64,000 bases of DNA from Paenibacillus cellulosilyticus (GCF_003182255.1 NZ_QGTQ01000003.1:448631-512630); one strand, 5' to 3'. Counted from the stretch's first letter, positions 42,720-53,250 are shown. Program-made: numbers and translations. The notes: generated by a model not told the origin, from the letters alone.

Positions 42720-45700
42720 TTACTTGCCTTTAGGCACCGTTACTTGAACGGAAGCTATTGTCGTGTTGCCAGCAAGGTCCGTGATTGTGTACGTAATCGT
42801 ATAGATGCGGCCATTGCCGTTGCCCGAACGCTCAGCGCGGAGGCTGATGGAAGTGTCGAACGTGCCGAGCGCTGCATCTTGAATGTCGTTCGCCGTATTG
42901 CCGTCGCCCGTACCGTTATCCGACTCATTGGATGTGACGGAAGTGAGCACGATTGATGCAATACCAGAGACGTTGTCTATAGCGTTAACGGACACTTTGA
43001 CAGGAACCATCTTGTGATTGTTCTGGTTAATGACTGGTGTATCGACCGAGAGCGTTGCTGTAGGTGCAGTCTTATCGATATTGTTCACGGTTGCTGTCGC
43101 CGAACCAATGTTGCCAGCCGCATCAACAAATTCGAACGTAAAGCTGCCATTATCAGTGAACGTATAGCTCGCGGAACCGCCGTTGTTCGTAATCGTTACC
43201 GGCTCACTAGGCGTGATCGTTGCGACTACGTCTTGATTCGTAGGAGCTGTCGTACTGTAAGTAACTGTTGCAGTTGGAGCCGTCGTATCTACAGCCGTTA
43301 CATCCGATAGCGAGAGCGGCTTCAATTGATACGTACCTTTGAAGATCGACGATACACCTGAGATGTTTACTACCGAACCTGCAGGGTATTGAGCTTGAAA
43401 ATCGGTTTGGCTAATGCCCGTGCGGACGTCGATTCGAACATGAGTGGAAGTAGAGTCGTTCACGGCATCGAACTCGAAGGAGCCAGCTGGCGTTCCTGTA
43501 ATATAGTTCTCAATCGTGACGTTATCGAGTTGAACAAGTTGACCTTGATTGTCTTCGCTGAGGGATGAAACAGGACGTACGGCTGGAATTGCGTCAGTTC
43601 CTATTTTCTCCAATGCTACAGAATCGCTCAGTTCAACTTCAGTGTTATACACCGTCTTAATTGCGCTGATCTTGATTTTGTCACCGATATGGTAGCCCGT
43701 TGAGGTTTGATAGACATAGATACCTGCTGTGCTGTCTTGCAGGTAGAAGCCTTGTCCGCCAAAAGCTCCCGGTTCCGACGTAATAACGCCTTCAATCGTT
43801 ACTACCGAGTTATCTGCTTTCAGACGTGCATCCGCGATCGAGATCGTTGCCGGAACTGGCGTTTGATCCGCTGGGAGCGGCTCAGCTGCTACATTACCTG
43901 CCGTTACGGACTCGGTAATGATGTTGGTGCCATCAACACGAAGTCGCAAGTTTGCACTTCCCGTTGTGGAAGGGTTCAATTGAACAGTCAGGTCTTTGTA
44001 GGCATGTCCAGCAGAGTCGGCCGTTAACGAGAAGCTGGCGCTGTAGCCATACGATGTTGGCCAAGTGCCATCCGCATTTTGAGCCTTCGCAACCTGCGTA
44101 CCACCAGTCAGGTAGATGCCTGCCGTCAGTCCGGAAACCGTTTGGCCAGGAAGAAGATTATCAGCCGTTACGCGGATTTGGAACGGTACTGCGTTTGGCA
44201 GCGTCGCTTGATGCACGAGCGCATATTGCGCTTCAACCGCTGGAGCTGTAGTGGAACCATAAGAACCTGGTTTGAACGTGGTAGGATCGTACCATTTGTA
44301 GCCTGCATCAGGAGCGGCCCAAGGTTCAGCTTGTGGTTCAGTCGATTGAGCGGGTGCTTCCGAAGCGAGCAGTTGTGTCGGCTGGTCGAGCTGCAGGCCA
44401 GATACTTCCGATAAAGTCGTGTAGCTTTCATGATTCGCGAGCCATTTGACCGTATTGACGAGGAACGTCGCATCGTTCGCTTCACCGTTGAAACCGTCGT
44501 AGGTCGTTTTCTTTGCGCCATTTTCCTCACGGAGATATTTCGGTGTTGCATCTTCAACAGGGGAGGAGTCGCCGATAAATGCAGCTTTACCAGCACCAAC
44601 CTTAGATACTGCCGCGAATGGACCTTCGGCACGACCGCCGCCGCTGTACACGCCATTGTCAACCGCGTTTGCCCAAGCTGAAACATTCGTTGGTACATAA
44701 ACAAGACCTTTTGCCTTGGATGGATCGAGAATCGCTAGTGTTGAACCTGCGTGCATAGCAACAGACGTTACACCAGTCGTAATGCCGAATGCTTGGTTAG
44801 GTGCAACAACGTCCGTCATATTGTCTACATCACCAAGCGCATTGTAACGGAAACGTACACCGAAATTCGTTGCAAGCCAGTCGGAGCTTTGAACATCTTG
44901 CATGGCAGGGGAAGCTGCTTCCTCTGCGGTCATTCCTTTAGCAGGGTTGGTCCAAGCGCCACGCCGGTAGCCGTTCATAACCTCCGAAGCGTCCCAACGA
45001 TTTTTGTTGCGGTCGGCATTGTAGTGGTCGGCGATGAAGAAAATACTGCCGCCATTTTGTACATATTGGAGCATTGCGGCTTGTTCTGATGTTTTGTAAG
45101 GGATGTTTGCCTCCCCGATAACGAATACATCATATTGACTCAGCTTCTCATAGGTCACTGCCTGCTCACCGAATGTAAAAGGAACAGCACGTTCAAGCGA
45201 TTCTACCGCAAAGCCAGCACCACGCAAACCGTCGGCGAAGTCCGAGAAGCCGCCATCGATCACCCAGTCCGCTGCACCAGCCGTCTGTCCATGGGATTGG
45301 TCGAATAGTACTTTTTTGCCCGTACCGTCTGGCAGTGGAGTGACGACTGGATCGGTTGTACCGCCACCAGTGCCTGGATCTGTCGTGCCACCGCCTGTGC
45401 CTGGGTCAGGCGTCATTGTCGTTGTATCATCAATGAATGACAAGGAAGTAGGCGATTTCAAGCCAGCGTAATTGTTGTAAGCACCGAGTGTGCCTGTTAC
45501 CTTGATTTTCTTGCCGATGAGGCTAGGATTCGTTTGCAGACCGTATTGTGAACGGTATGAAGCTGAGATTTGTACGTCCAGCAGCTTCCCGTTCGTCTGT
45601 TCTGTTGTAGAATCTGCGATGAGAACGTTAAAGTCGTTACTGAATGGTGCCTGGAAATTTGCTGTCAGAGATCCTGTCGCATGTCCAACGATGTAGCCTT

Positions 45701-45866
45701 CAACGGTTTGCGTTCCGGTGTTGCTGGCAATCGCCTCTGCAACCGTCAGCGAACCATCAGCATTAGCAGCGTAAACGGCATTAGGCGCAAAGCCGAGCAC
45801 GCTCGTCAACAGTAAAGCAGCAGCTAGTACGATCCCAGCCCATTTGTGATGCAAGCGGTGTAACAT
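42720..45866 (-). CDS. Large secreted multidomain protein (OB-fold, DUF4350-like and Ig-like domains)
   Basis: A protein of 1048 aa. A signal peptide ends near VYAANA. Residues about 38-150 resemble the DUF6359/YhcR-type OB-fold (VEGYIVGHATGS, then IADSTTEQ). A PGTGGGTTD repeated linker follows. Residues about 185-480 form a GATase-like region (VLFDQSHGQTAG, later GGSIFFIADHYNADRNKN) similar to DUF4350-type domains. An adjacent all-beta region (about 540-660) is followed by a second OB-fold (about 690-810, GFYLQDSTAGIYVY) and Ig-like domains to the end. No catalytic nuclease or phosphatase motif is evident. Likely a secreted nucleic-acid or carbohydrate-binding protein; single gene. Confidence 0.75.
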   Translation of the reverse strand: MLHRLHHKWAGIVLAAALLLTSVLGFAPNAVYAANADGSLTVAEAIASNTGTQTVEGYIVGHATGSLTANFQAPFSNDFNVLIADSTTEQTNGKLLDVQISASYRSQYGLQTNPSLIGKKIKVTGTLGAYNNYAGLKSPTSLSFIDDTTTMTPDPGTGGGTTDPGTGGGTTDPVVTPLPDGTGKKVLFDQSHGQTAGAADWVIDGGFSDFADGLRGAGFAVESLERAVPFTFGEQAVTYEKLSQYDVFVIGEANIPYKTSEQAAMLQYVQNGGSIFFIADHYNADRNKNRWDASEVMNGYRRGAWTNPAKGMTAEEAASPAMQDVQSSDWLATNFGVRFRYNALGDVDNMTDVVAPNQAFGITTGVTSVAMHAGSTLAILDPSKAKGLVYVPTNVSAWANAVDNGVYSGGGRAEGPFAAVSKVGAGKAAFIGDSSPVEDATPKYLREENGAKKTTYDGFNGEANDATFLVNTVKWLANHESYTTLSEVSGLQLDQPTQLLASEAPAQSTEPQAEPWAAPDAGYKWYDPTTFKPGSYGSTTAPAVEAQYALVHQATLPNAVPFQIRVTADNLLPGQTVSGLTAGIYLTGGTQVAKAQNADGTWPTSYGYSASFSLTADSAGHAYKDLTVQLNPSTTGSANLRLRVDGTNIITESVTAGNVAAEPLPADQTPVPATISIADARLKADNSVVTIEGVITSEPGAFGGQGFYLQDSTAGIYVYQTSTGYHIGDKIKISAIKTVYNTEVELSDSVALEKIGTDAIPAVRPVSSLSEDNQGQLVQLDNVTIENYITGTPAGSFEFDAVNDSTSTHVRIDVRTGISQTDFQAQYPAGSVVNISGVSSIFKGTYQLKPLSLSDVTAVDTTAPTATVTYSTTAPTNQDVVATITPSEPVTITNNGGSASYTFTDNGSFTFEFVDAAGNIGSATATVNNIDKTAPTATLSVDTPVINQNNHKMVPVKVSVNAIDNVSGIASIVLTSVTSNESDNGTGDGNTANDIQDAALGTFDTSISLRAERSGNGNGRIYTITYTITDLAGNTTIASVQVTVPKGK

Positions 45867-46041
45867 TGTGTTAATCTCCCTCCGATTCTATTAATTGTTG
45901 CGTTGATAGAATAGAGGAGTAACATTTTGAATCTATTAAATAGGCGTTAAACAATTCTAAAGGGTGTATCACTTTGTAACAGAAAACGAGTAATTGAGAT
46001 GGAAATGATGAATGCTAATGATGGGTTTCCTAAATAAAACA

Positions 46042-46068
46042 ACGGCAGCCGCTGATTGCGACTACCGT
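46042..46068 (-). terminator. Terminator of the germination operon
   Basis: On the minus strand ACGGTAGTCGC pairs with GCGGCTGCCGT (two G-U pairs) and TGTTTTATTT follows. It lies 8 bp past the gerC stop. Confidence 0.75.
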
Positions 46069-46075
46069 ATGTGGC

Positions 46076-47194
46076 TCACTTGACGGTACCCATGGAATTG
46101 ATTGTGACTTTAACTTCACATTTAATCTCTGCATCCGAGAAGGCTTCTCCCCAATTGTTCTCATTTTCCTTGTAATGACGATACTGATAGGCCCTTGCAT
46201 AAATGCCAAACCCTACGGGATCAATTTGGTGCTTTTGAAACTTACGAATCAACTTTTCCAATTGTTTTTGCATCTGTTGCGACAGTTTTCTCTCCAGGAT
46301 ATCTGCATGCTGCTGAATATCGAGAGTGAACAACTGTTCGGTCATGGCGGCTGACACCTTCATCCGGATTAGGAAATGGAAATTATTATTTGAATAGGAA
46401 GATTTAATTTTTGTATCGATGTCCCGAACGCTGAAGCTAGCTCTATTCAAAGAGAAGAAGTCGGAATTTGGTTCTCCAGGGATAGCGAAGGACAGAGAAA
46501 CTCCTTTTGTCGCATCTTTCTTTAATAGGTTCAGGAGCACGCTTTCTTGAAATCCAATGGAGGTTGCATACTTTCCTTTGTGTGTTAATAATGTTGTTCC
46601 TGATAATCGAAAACTCTTCTGCTTAGCATCGTAGGTTACTTCGCTTAAACTAGGGGTAAGGGCTTCTTCAAAAATCTGCCGATGCATGTCTTGAACGGTA
46701 GTAAGTACCGTTGCTCCTCGTTTGCTTTTGGAATCGACCATCCCACGCAATATAACGGGAAGGGGAGGCTGATTATCCGTCTTAACGGTAAACATTTCCT
46801 CAAGGGGACCATTGAATGCAACCATGCGGTCAAGAACGGTGTTTCGTGCATCCCTGAAGACGACATCCAGAATTTTGAACCAGTTCTCGTGCTGAAGAAG
46901 CTTTCGGCCAACGACGTAAACCTGATAATTCCTTCCTTCCAGGGCTCCTGACGTATACGCATCTTGAATGCTTCTTGATTCACGAAGACTGGTTACCGGG
47001 ATATTGTATTGTTGTTCTTCATTATTCTTATCCCCGAATACGGGATTGGATACGTAAAACCGAAGCTGATTGTTGTCATCTAGATCAATGCCTGCGGCTA
47101 GTGGGACTGCTGCTGCTTCTAGATCAATCTTATCTCCGCACCCTCCAATAATGAGAGCAAGGAAGAGCCAAGTTCCCCTGATTATTGTCTTCAT
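46076..47194 (-). CDS. gerC: Ger(x)C family spore germination lipoprotein
   Basis: A protein of 372 aa, third gene of the germinant-receptor operon. The lipobox GGC occurs in LIIGGCGDKIDLE. Family landmarks are AAGIDLDDNNQLRF, NYQVYVVGRKLL and a C-terminal QLEKLIRKFQKHQIDPVGFG segment. GerC-type subunits sit on the outer face of the spore inner membrane with A and B subunits. It overlaps gerB by 4 bp. The gene name is by family; the specific paralogue letter cannot be decided. Confidence 0.92.
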   Translation of the reverse strand: MKTIIRGTWLFLALIIGGCGDKIDLEAAAVPLAAGIDLDDNNQLRFYVSNPVFGDKNNEEQQYNIPVTSLRESRSIQDAYTSGALEGRNYQVYVVGRKLLQHENWFKILDVVFRDARNTVLDRMVAFNGPLEEMFTVKTDNQPPLPVILRGMVDSKSKRGATVLTTVQDMHRQIFEEALTPSLSEVTYDAKQKSFRLSGTTLLTHKGKYATSIGFQESVLLNLLKKDATKGVSLSFAIPGEPNSDFFSLNRASFSVRDIDTKIKSSYSNNNFHFLIRMKVSAAMTEQLFTLDIQQHADILERKLSQQMQKQLEKLIRKFQKHQIDPVGFGIYARAYQYRHYKENENNWGEAFSDAEIKCEVKVTINSMGTVK

Positions 47195-48294
47195 CCCAGC
47201 TGTTCCTCTCTACGTACTTTCTCTCTGATTACGAGATAAATCCAAATCACAATCGGAAGTATATATTCAACGACAATTCCGATTCTGGTCATCATATACT
47301 CCAGCCAGACACTCTGATTAAATGTCGGAAGGTAAAAGTAAGTTCCGATCCCGATAAAGGCAAGCAGACCGATCAGGTAGCTTCTGACTCTTGCGCCATT
47401 CGTTGTCCATTTCAGACAATAAGCCATGAAGTAAAGCGCGGGAATCCAGCTAAGGGAATAAAGCCCGATGTAGAGCGAGATAAAAATAATCTCGATTCTC
47501 TCTAAGAATTTGAATTGTATCGTCTTAAGTACGGAAATGACGGGCTGATTGACTTCAATCATTTCGCTTGGGCTGAAATAAACAAAGCAAACAAGCGTAA
47601 TAAGCAAATTCATCATCATCGTAATCGTATTTGCAAGCAGTACCCCGGCGCCTGCATGCTTCTTATGCGTTAGATGAGGATACAGGAAAAAAACGGCGAT
47701 AAAGCCCAAATAGGCAAAGAGAACGGTCGGAACGGCAGACAGGATCGGTAGCCAGCCTTCCTTTAGGATAGGGATAATGTTTAACCATTGTCCCTCCTTC
47801 AGCGGCAGTAAATAGATAAAAGGAAGCCAGCATAGAAAATAGAAGATCGCCTCGGCAAATCTTCCGAGCATGTTCGTTCCTTCTCTTGTGACGATGTAGG
47901 TTGGGATGAACAGAAGTACCAATACGATGAAGGGCGACGTATTCTGCAAGAGCCAAACCCGGATAATTAACAGCGTTCGAAGCAGTCCGATATAGGCCAT
48001 CCCTCCGAGGTAAGCTGCAAAGACGAGAGCAAAGGGGATGGCCAGCCATCTTCCTAGTTTTTTCTTAATTAAATCCAGGATGGTGCCATCAGGACTTCCT
48101 TTCATAATTTGGACGGTCAGCAGGCTTGGGATGCTTGTAATCAACCACCCGAGTACGATTGCGATCCAGCCATCCGTTCCGGCAAAACGCGCCATCTCCC
48201 TCGGTATAGATAGAATAGCGATGCCGATTTGAATGCCGGCAATGATAAATACATATTGAAGGAAAGATAGGGGGGACTTAACGAATGGGCTCAA
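47191..48294 (-). CDS. gerB: GerB-family spore germination permease
   Basis: A protein of 367 aa with about ten membrane helices of the APC-like fold. It starts SPLSFLQYVFIIAGIQIG and contains SIPREMARFAGTDGW, SPFIVLVLLFIPTYIVTREG and PTVLFAYLGF. It forms the membrane, probably germinant-binding, subunit of the receptor. It overlaps gerA by 4 bp and gerC by 4 bp. Confidence 0.94.
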   Translation of the reverse strand: MSPFVKSPLSFLQYVFIIAGIQIGIAILSIPREMARFAGTDGWIAIVLGWLITSIPSLLTVQIMKGSPDGTILDLIKKKLGRWLAIPFALVFAAYLGGMAYIGLLRTLLIIRVWLLQNTSPFIVLVLLFIPTYIVTREGTNMLGRFAEAIFYFLCWLPFIYLLPLKEGQWLNIIPILKEGWLPILSAVPTVLFAYLGFIAVFFLYPHLTHKKHAGAGVLLANTITMMMNLLITLVCFVYFSPSEMIEVNQPVISVLKTIQFKFLERIEIIFISLYIGLYSLSWIPALYFMAYCLKWTTNGARVRSYLIGLLAFIGIGTYFYLPTFNQSVWLEYMMTRIGIVVEYILPIVIWIYLVIREKVRREEQLG

Positions 48295-49850
48295 TGGCGC
48301 TCATCCTCTCTCGGGTGACCGGTATCACCTTGTCTTGTATCCTGCTGTGCATTCGAGCTCGTTGGACGATTCTTCATCAACCAAATCGGTATTCGCACCA
48401 TCGTATCTTTCCAATCACGGAAACGCACTGGCCCGAATGGCGTGCTGTACGGTACGCCAAGGGATTTCAGGGACAGAAGATGAGCGATCAAAGTCATTAG
48501 ACCGACGACGATTCCTACAAAACCAAACAGCGAAGCGAATAGCATCATCGCGAAGCGGACAAGTCGAACTGCTGCCCCCATATCGTAGTTGGGCAAAATG
48601 AAAGATGCAATTGCGGTAAAGGCAACGACGACGACCATAATATTGCTTATAAGGCCAGCTTGTACGATAGCTTGACCAATGACGATACCTCCGACGATGC
48701 CGACCGTTTGTCCGACCGGCGCGGGTAGACGGACACCAGCCTCGCGTAACATCTCAAGCGTCAGTTCCATGAAGACGGCCTCCATGTAAGGAGGGAAGGG
48801 GACCTTTGCCCGCGATTGTCCGATCGTCGACAAAAGCTTCATCGGAATGACCTCGAAGTGAAACGATACGACCGAGATGTAGATCGCGGGCAGTAGAATG
48901 GCGATGAAGAAGGCGAGCAGCCTCAGCATTCGAATGAATGTCGCGATTGTCCATCGCGTGCTGTAATCATCGACACTCTGAAAGAAAGAAATGAAATTGA
49001 CAGGGCCGACAAGCGCGCTTGGCGAACGATCTACCACTATGACGAATTTGCCTTGAAGAATCTGAGATGATGCAGCGTCTGGGCGTTCCGTCAATATGAA
49101 TTGAGGAAAAGGCGAGAAAGGCGAATCTTCGATTAGCTCCGCCAGCTCTCCCGTATTAATGACTGCATCAACGTCCAGCTTGCTTAATCTTTCTTCCAGC
49201 ACATTCAGAGTTTGAATATTGGCAACGTCAGACAAGTATAGAATAGAAAGCTTGGTCTGACTTCTGGCCCCGATCGTGAATTGTTTAATTTTGAGCTCTC
49301 GATTCGGAATATATCGTCGAATTAATGCAACATTGGCGCCTCCTGTTTCGACGAAGCCTTGATGTGCCCCTTTCAGCGAAGTTTCTAATTGAGGGTCCTC
49401 AATCGCACGCTGAGGCCACCCTTGAGATCCACAAGCATAAGCGACCTTTTCTCCGTCGATGAACAGGATGCTGTAACCGGCGAATAGCATGTGCTCGACC
49501 TGTCCCCAATCTGTTAACTGATGAAATTCGCCGATCGTTGCCGGAAAATCATTGATACCGTTAATTTCAGCTGTTCCTTGTTTAAGCGGTGTAAGGATGT
49601 CGCGATTGATGGAGCTTTTGTCCGATAATCCTTCGAGATAAGCGAGAAGAGCTTGACGATTGTCTGCCTTCAGAATAAAACGCCGATTGATCAGGTCCGG
49701 AGTATTCGAAAAGATTTCCTTAAGCTTTTCAAAATTTTGTCTAAGATCGACTTCTAAAGGATCGGTTCTCGCAGGCTCCACGCGGGTAGCAACATCACGA
49801 TATTTTCGAAATCCTCTCGTTAAAGTTTTGTTATCCATACCAGCCACCAT
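48291..49850 (-). CDS. gerA: GerA-family spore germination protein
   Basis: A protein of 519 aa. The soluble N-terminal part includes NFEKLKEIFSNTPDL and LSILYLSDVAN, the central KFVIVVDRSPSALVGP motif is diagnostic, and a C-terminal membrane domain of five or so helices contains LTLEMLREAGVRLPAPVGQTVG. GerA-type subunits assemble into the germinant-gated channel. Start may be 49850 or ATG 49838 (MDNKTL); neither has a decisive ribosome binding site. First gene of the gerA-gerB-gerC operon. Confidence 0.94.
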   Translation of the reverse strand: MVAGMDNKTLTRGFRKYRDVATRVEPARTDPLEVDLRQNFEKLKEIFSNTPDLINRRFILKADNRQALLAYLEGLSDKSSINRDILTPLKQGTAEINGINDFPATIGEFHQLTDWGQVEHMLFAGYSILFIDGEKVAYACGSQGWPQRAIEDPQLETSLKGAHQGFVETGGANVALIRRYIPNRELKIKQFTIGARSQTKLSILYLSDVANIQTLNVLEERLSKLDVDAVINTGELAELIEDSPFSPFPQFILTERPDAASSQILQGKFVIVVDRSPSALVGPVNFISFFQSVDDYSTRWTIATFIRMLRLLAFFIAILLPAIYISVVSFHFEVIPMKLLSTIGQSRAKVPFPPYMEAVFMELTLEMLREAGVRLPAPVGQTVGIVGGIVIGQAIVQAGLISNIMVVVVAFTAIASFILPNYDMGAAVRLVRFAMMLFASLFGFVGIVVGLMTLIAHLLSLKSLGVPYSTPFGPVRFRDWKDTMVRIPIWLMKNRPTSSNAQQDTRQGDTGHPREDERH

Positions 49851-49920
49851 CTGTCCCTTAATTTTCCTTATTATCTCCGTGGTGTGGAGGAATATGTATC
49901 ACGGAGGGGTGTAAAGCAAA

Positions 49921-49994
49921 AAGGCCAGCCAGAAATCGCTGGCTGACCTGATCATACGAAAGAAACCCGACGTTTTTAAGAAAACGTGGGTTTC
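49921..49994 (-). terminator. Double terminator of helD
   Basis: Reading on the minus strand, the first hairpin (GAAACCC..ACGTTTT pairing with its complement, 49962-49994) is followed by TTTC, and the second (GCCAGC / GCTGGC, 49924-49943) by TTTTT. Both follow helD. Confidence 0.8.
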
Positions 49995-50042
49995 GGTTCC
50001 GCTGTCTGAAGCCCTCTCGAAGTGGGCTTGTGTATGATTGAA

Positions 50043-52442
50043 TTACACTTTCTCGTACAAATCCTCACTCACACCAACAACAAATAGCGACCAAGCGTCA
50101 GTTGGATTATACATACGCAGTCGGTGCATCGGACGTGTACATGCCGTGTAGAAAAGCTTGCGTTCGGACTCTCGGCCATAGCAGCTGGCAGATGCATCAT
50201 AGATAAGTACCGCATCGAACTCAACACCTTTAGCAAGATACGCCGGGATAATAAGCAGTCCATGCTCAAACTGAGGTGTCGTTTTGTTCACGAGACGCAG
50301 TGATTCACCGATAGCAGGAACGGAGCGGAGGCGCTCGTATGCTTCAATCGCTTCTGCCTGTGATTTTGTAATGATAGCAATTGAACCGTAGCCCTCAGCT
50401 TGCAGCGCAGCGATATCCTCTACAATCCGTCGATCGCGATCAGCAGCATCTAAGCATTGAATAGCAATTGGCTTGCCGCCAGTTCGATCGAACGGTACGA
50501 TGCGGTTGCCGTCCGCCAGCATTGCGCGTGTGAAATCGACGATTTCACGCGTCGAGCGGTAGCTTCTCGTTAAGTTCAACCATGCGGTGTCATCTGGTCC
50601 GTAAAGATCTTCTAAAGGAGATCCGCTGCGTTCATGCAAGTCACTCGCTTGTGCGAAGATCGCTTGGTTGAAATCGCCAAGCACCGTCATGCGCGCCCGC
50701 GGGAACAATCTTTTCACAAATTCGAATTGGAAGGCGGAATAATCCTGCGCTTCGTCCATCAACACATAACGGATGCTGCCGTTCATTTGGAATCCTTCGA
50801 TAAGTTCCTTCAAATATAAGTACGGCGTCGCATCCTCGGCGGCCAGCTTGCCTTCATCCATCAACCGAATCGTGCGAGCACAAATCTGTTTCCAAAGCTC
50901 TTCATTGGGGAAGCCGGATGGATCGTTCGACAAGGCCTCATTCTCATGAAGCAGCGAGGCAACAAGCGAATCATCTTCAAACAACTGCCGATATAACCCT
51001 TTCGTATCGACAAAACGGAGCGCCCTGACCTTACGATACAGCGGTCTGAAGTGCGTCCGAACAACACCTTCTCTTAGGAGCTCTTCTTCCTGCTGCGCAT
51101 CGTCGAACGCTGGGTTTTTGGCTTGCTGACGTTTGGCTAATCGGTTGAAAGCATCCTGATACTGCTCTTGATCCAAATAATCGAGCTCTTCCTTAACCCA
51201 TTCCGCAGAACGTTCCGCACGTTCGAGCTTGCGCAGCTGCTGCAGAATCCAATCTTTCAGTTCATCGATGCGGTAGGAGAGGGAGGCTGCCGACTTCGAG
51301 TTATAAAATTGCGTTTCGATCGCTTGTCGTGACAGCACCGTGCGTCCCTTGAACCGGATGCCTCGGAACTTCATGCCCTCCGTCAGCAGTCGATCGCGGT
51401 AGCCGCGCATAAGATGAAGGAAGCGGGAGGATGCCTTGAAGGCAATGCCTGCAATGACTGCGTCATAGTCCGGATCATCTTGTTTCGTCAGCACATATTC
51501 CATCTGATCGAACGGGTCTTCTACATCAAAGCTGCTGCCGAGTCGGCGATTGAGATACTCTTGGAACGTCGTCTGCTGAATGTTGTCTTCACCAAGCTCC
51601 GGCAGTACCGTTGCGACATAGCTGTTGAACATCGGGTTTGGCGAAAATAGCACCATCTGCTCCGCGGTCAATCGCTCGCGATGTTTATATAGAAGATACG
51701 CGGCGCGCTGCAGCGCTGCCGATGTTTTGCCGCTGCCAGCGGCACCCTGCACAACGAGCAGCCTGCTGCTGTCGTTGCGAATAATTTGGTTCTGCTCTTG
51801 CTGAATCGTAGCGACGATGGACTGCATTTGCGATCCTGCGCCTTTGCTCAGTACATTTTGCAGAAGCTCATCGCCGATTGTCATGCCGGTATCGAACATC
51901 GTTCGAATAACGCCGTCACGGATCGAGAACTGACGCTTCAGTTCGATCGTTCCGCTAATTTCACCACCTGGCGTGTTGTACGCTGCCGGGCCAGGCGGGA
52001 AATCATAGTACAAGCTTGCGATGGGCGTCCGCCAATCGTATACGAGAAACGTCTCGTCGTCGTCCGCAAGGAAGGAGGCGACGCCTATGTACAGCTTCTC
52101 GCTTGCAGGTGTACCTTTCTCATGAAAATCGATCCGTCCAAAATAAGGCGAAGGCAGCAGTCTGCGCGTGCGCTTCAATTGATTCAATAAATGCCGATGA
52201 CTGTGCTCGCGCTCGGACAAGATCTGCGCCTGTTGTTTCATACTCATGAATGTCTCAAGAATATCGTCATCATTGCTCAAGTTGACCGTCACGTCATCCC
52301 AGAAATTGGTGCGGAAGTCGACAACCTCCGTACGCAATTCGCCAACGTTCGGCTCATACTTCGCGATCCGTTTCTTGAACGCAGCAATCACTTCGTTAAC
52401 GCGCCGCTGCTCTTTGTCCCATTCCGTAGACCATTCGCTCAT
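50043..52442 (-). CDS. helD: RNA polymerase recycling motor HelD (UvrD-like ATPase)
   Basis: A protein of 799 aa. The N-terminal coiled-coil arm (about residues 1-95) inserts into the RNA polymerase secondary channel in known HelD. The ATPase shows Walker A GAAGSGKT (near residue 240), a split UvrD-like domain 1A, the DEAQDYS Walker B and SYRST motif IV. It removes stalled RNA polymerase from DNA. GGAGG lies 10 bp before ATG 52442. Single gene with double terminator. Confidence 0.93.
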   Translation of the reverse strand: MSEWSTEWDKEQRRVNEVIAAFKKRIAKYEPNVGELRTEVVDFRTNFWDDVTVNLSNDDDILETFMSMKQQAQILSEREHSHRHLLNQLKRTRRLLPSPYFGRIDFHEKGTPASEKLYIGVASFLADDDETFLVYDWRTPIASLYYDFPPGPAAYNTPGGEISGTIELKRQFSIRDGVIRTMFDTGMTIGDELLQNVLSKGAGSQMQSIVATIQQEQNQIIRNDSSRLLVVQGAAGSGKTSAALQRAAYLLYKHRERLTAEQMVLFSPNPMFNSYVATVLPELGEDNIQQTTFQEYLNRRLGSSFDVEDPFDQMEYVLTKQDDPDYDAVIAGIAFKASSRFLHLMRGYRDRLLTEGMKFRGIRFKGRTVLSRQAIETQFYNSKSAASLSYRIDELKDWILQQLRKLERAERSAEWVKEELDYLDQEQYQDAFNRLAKRQQAKNPAFDDAQQEEELLREGVVRTHFRPLYRKVRALRFVDTKGLYRQLFEDDSLVASLLHENEALSNDPSGFPNEELWKQICARTIRLMDEGKLAAEDATPYLYLKELIEGFQMNGSIRYVLMDEAQDYSAFQFEFVKRLFPRARMTVLGDFNQAIFAQASDLHERSGSPLEDLYGPDDTAWLNLTRSYRSTREIVDFTRAMLADGNRIVPFDRTGGKPIAIQCLDAADRDRRIVEDIAALQAEGYGSIAIITKSQAEAIEAYERLRSVPAIGESLRLVNKTTPQFEHGLLIIPAYLAKGVEFDAVLIYDASASCYGRESERKLFYTACTRPMHRLRMYNPTDAWSLFVVGVSEDLYEKV

Positions 52443-52504
52443 CTATATACGACCTCCATCTGGGCGATAGGTAACCTTTATTCAAACCATAATTATATCC
52501 GTAA

Positions 52505-53250
52505 AAAGCCAACCCATGCAAGGTGAACCACCTTGCTGCCTAGGGGCTTGGCCCCTTGGGACCCCAGCTGTTAAGGGGCTTCGCCCCTTTGACCCCATTT
52601 TTTATTTACCCGTTACTGAAACATTTCTACCCACCCAAACCAAGCGTTCTACCCACCCAAACCAAGAGTTCTACCCACCCAAACCCTCCCTGCTAGGGAG
52701 GGCCCCGGGGGTTCCACCCCCTGGACCCCGGAAAGGGTCGAATGAGGTACGAATGATGAAACAATCTACTCCTAGCAAGGAGTCGCGTGCCCCTTTAGGG
52801 CAAAGCTTTTGTTCGTGCGTGCTGCGCTTTTATTTAAGTCTATTCTACCCACCTGAATCCTTCCTGAAAGAGTACCGGGCGGGAAACTTATGGACTCCGG
52901 ATGGGGGAAATGAGGGGTAAAGTTATTCAAACATGTTCGCGCTAATTATCAAGTAAAGCGTGTCCCGCAGGGACGAAAGCGAGTATTGGCACGATTGATG
53001 GGATTGATCGAACAAGTAGGGAAGTCCACTAACCCACCTAGTCACCACATACCTATAGCGTGTCCCGAAGGGACGAAAGCGAGCACGCGTTCAATCGTAT
53101 CTATACCAGTCCTTCGGGGGTCCAGGGGGCAGAGCCCTTGGGGCCCTCCCTTCCAGGGAGGGTTTGGGTGGGTGGACAATAGAAGATATACGGACCAAGG
53201 GGGCGAAGCCCCCTATATTTTATGGGGTCATAAGGGGCAGCGCCCCTCAT
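52505..53250. repeat. GC-rich repeat island in a gene-free stretch
   Basis: No credible gene lies between 52443 and 53459. The stretch holds: self-complementary words such as AAGGGGCTTCGCCCCTT and CCCAAGG-type arms; three TTCTACCCACCCAAACC units (52624-52683) leading into a GC-rich element (to 52740); an inverted copy of the same element (53112-53180); and two copies of AGCGTGTCCCG-AGGGACGAAAGCGAG (52957-52983 and 53057-53083), exactly 100 bp apart. The composition is far more GC-rich than the flanks. Confidence 0.8.
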
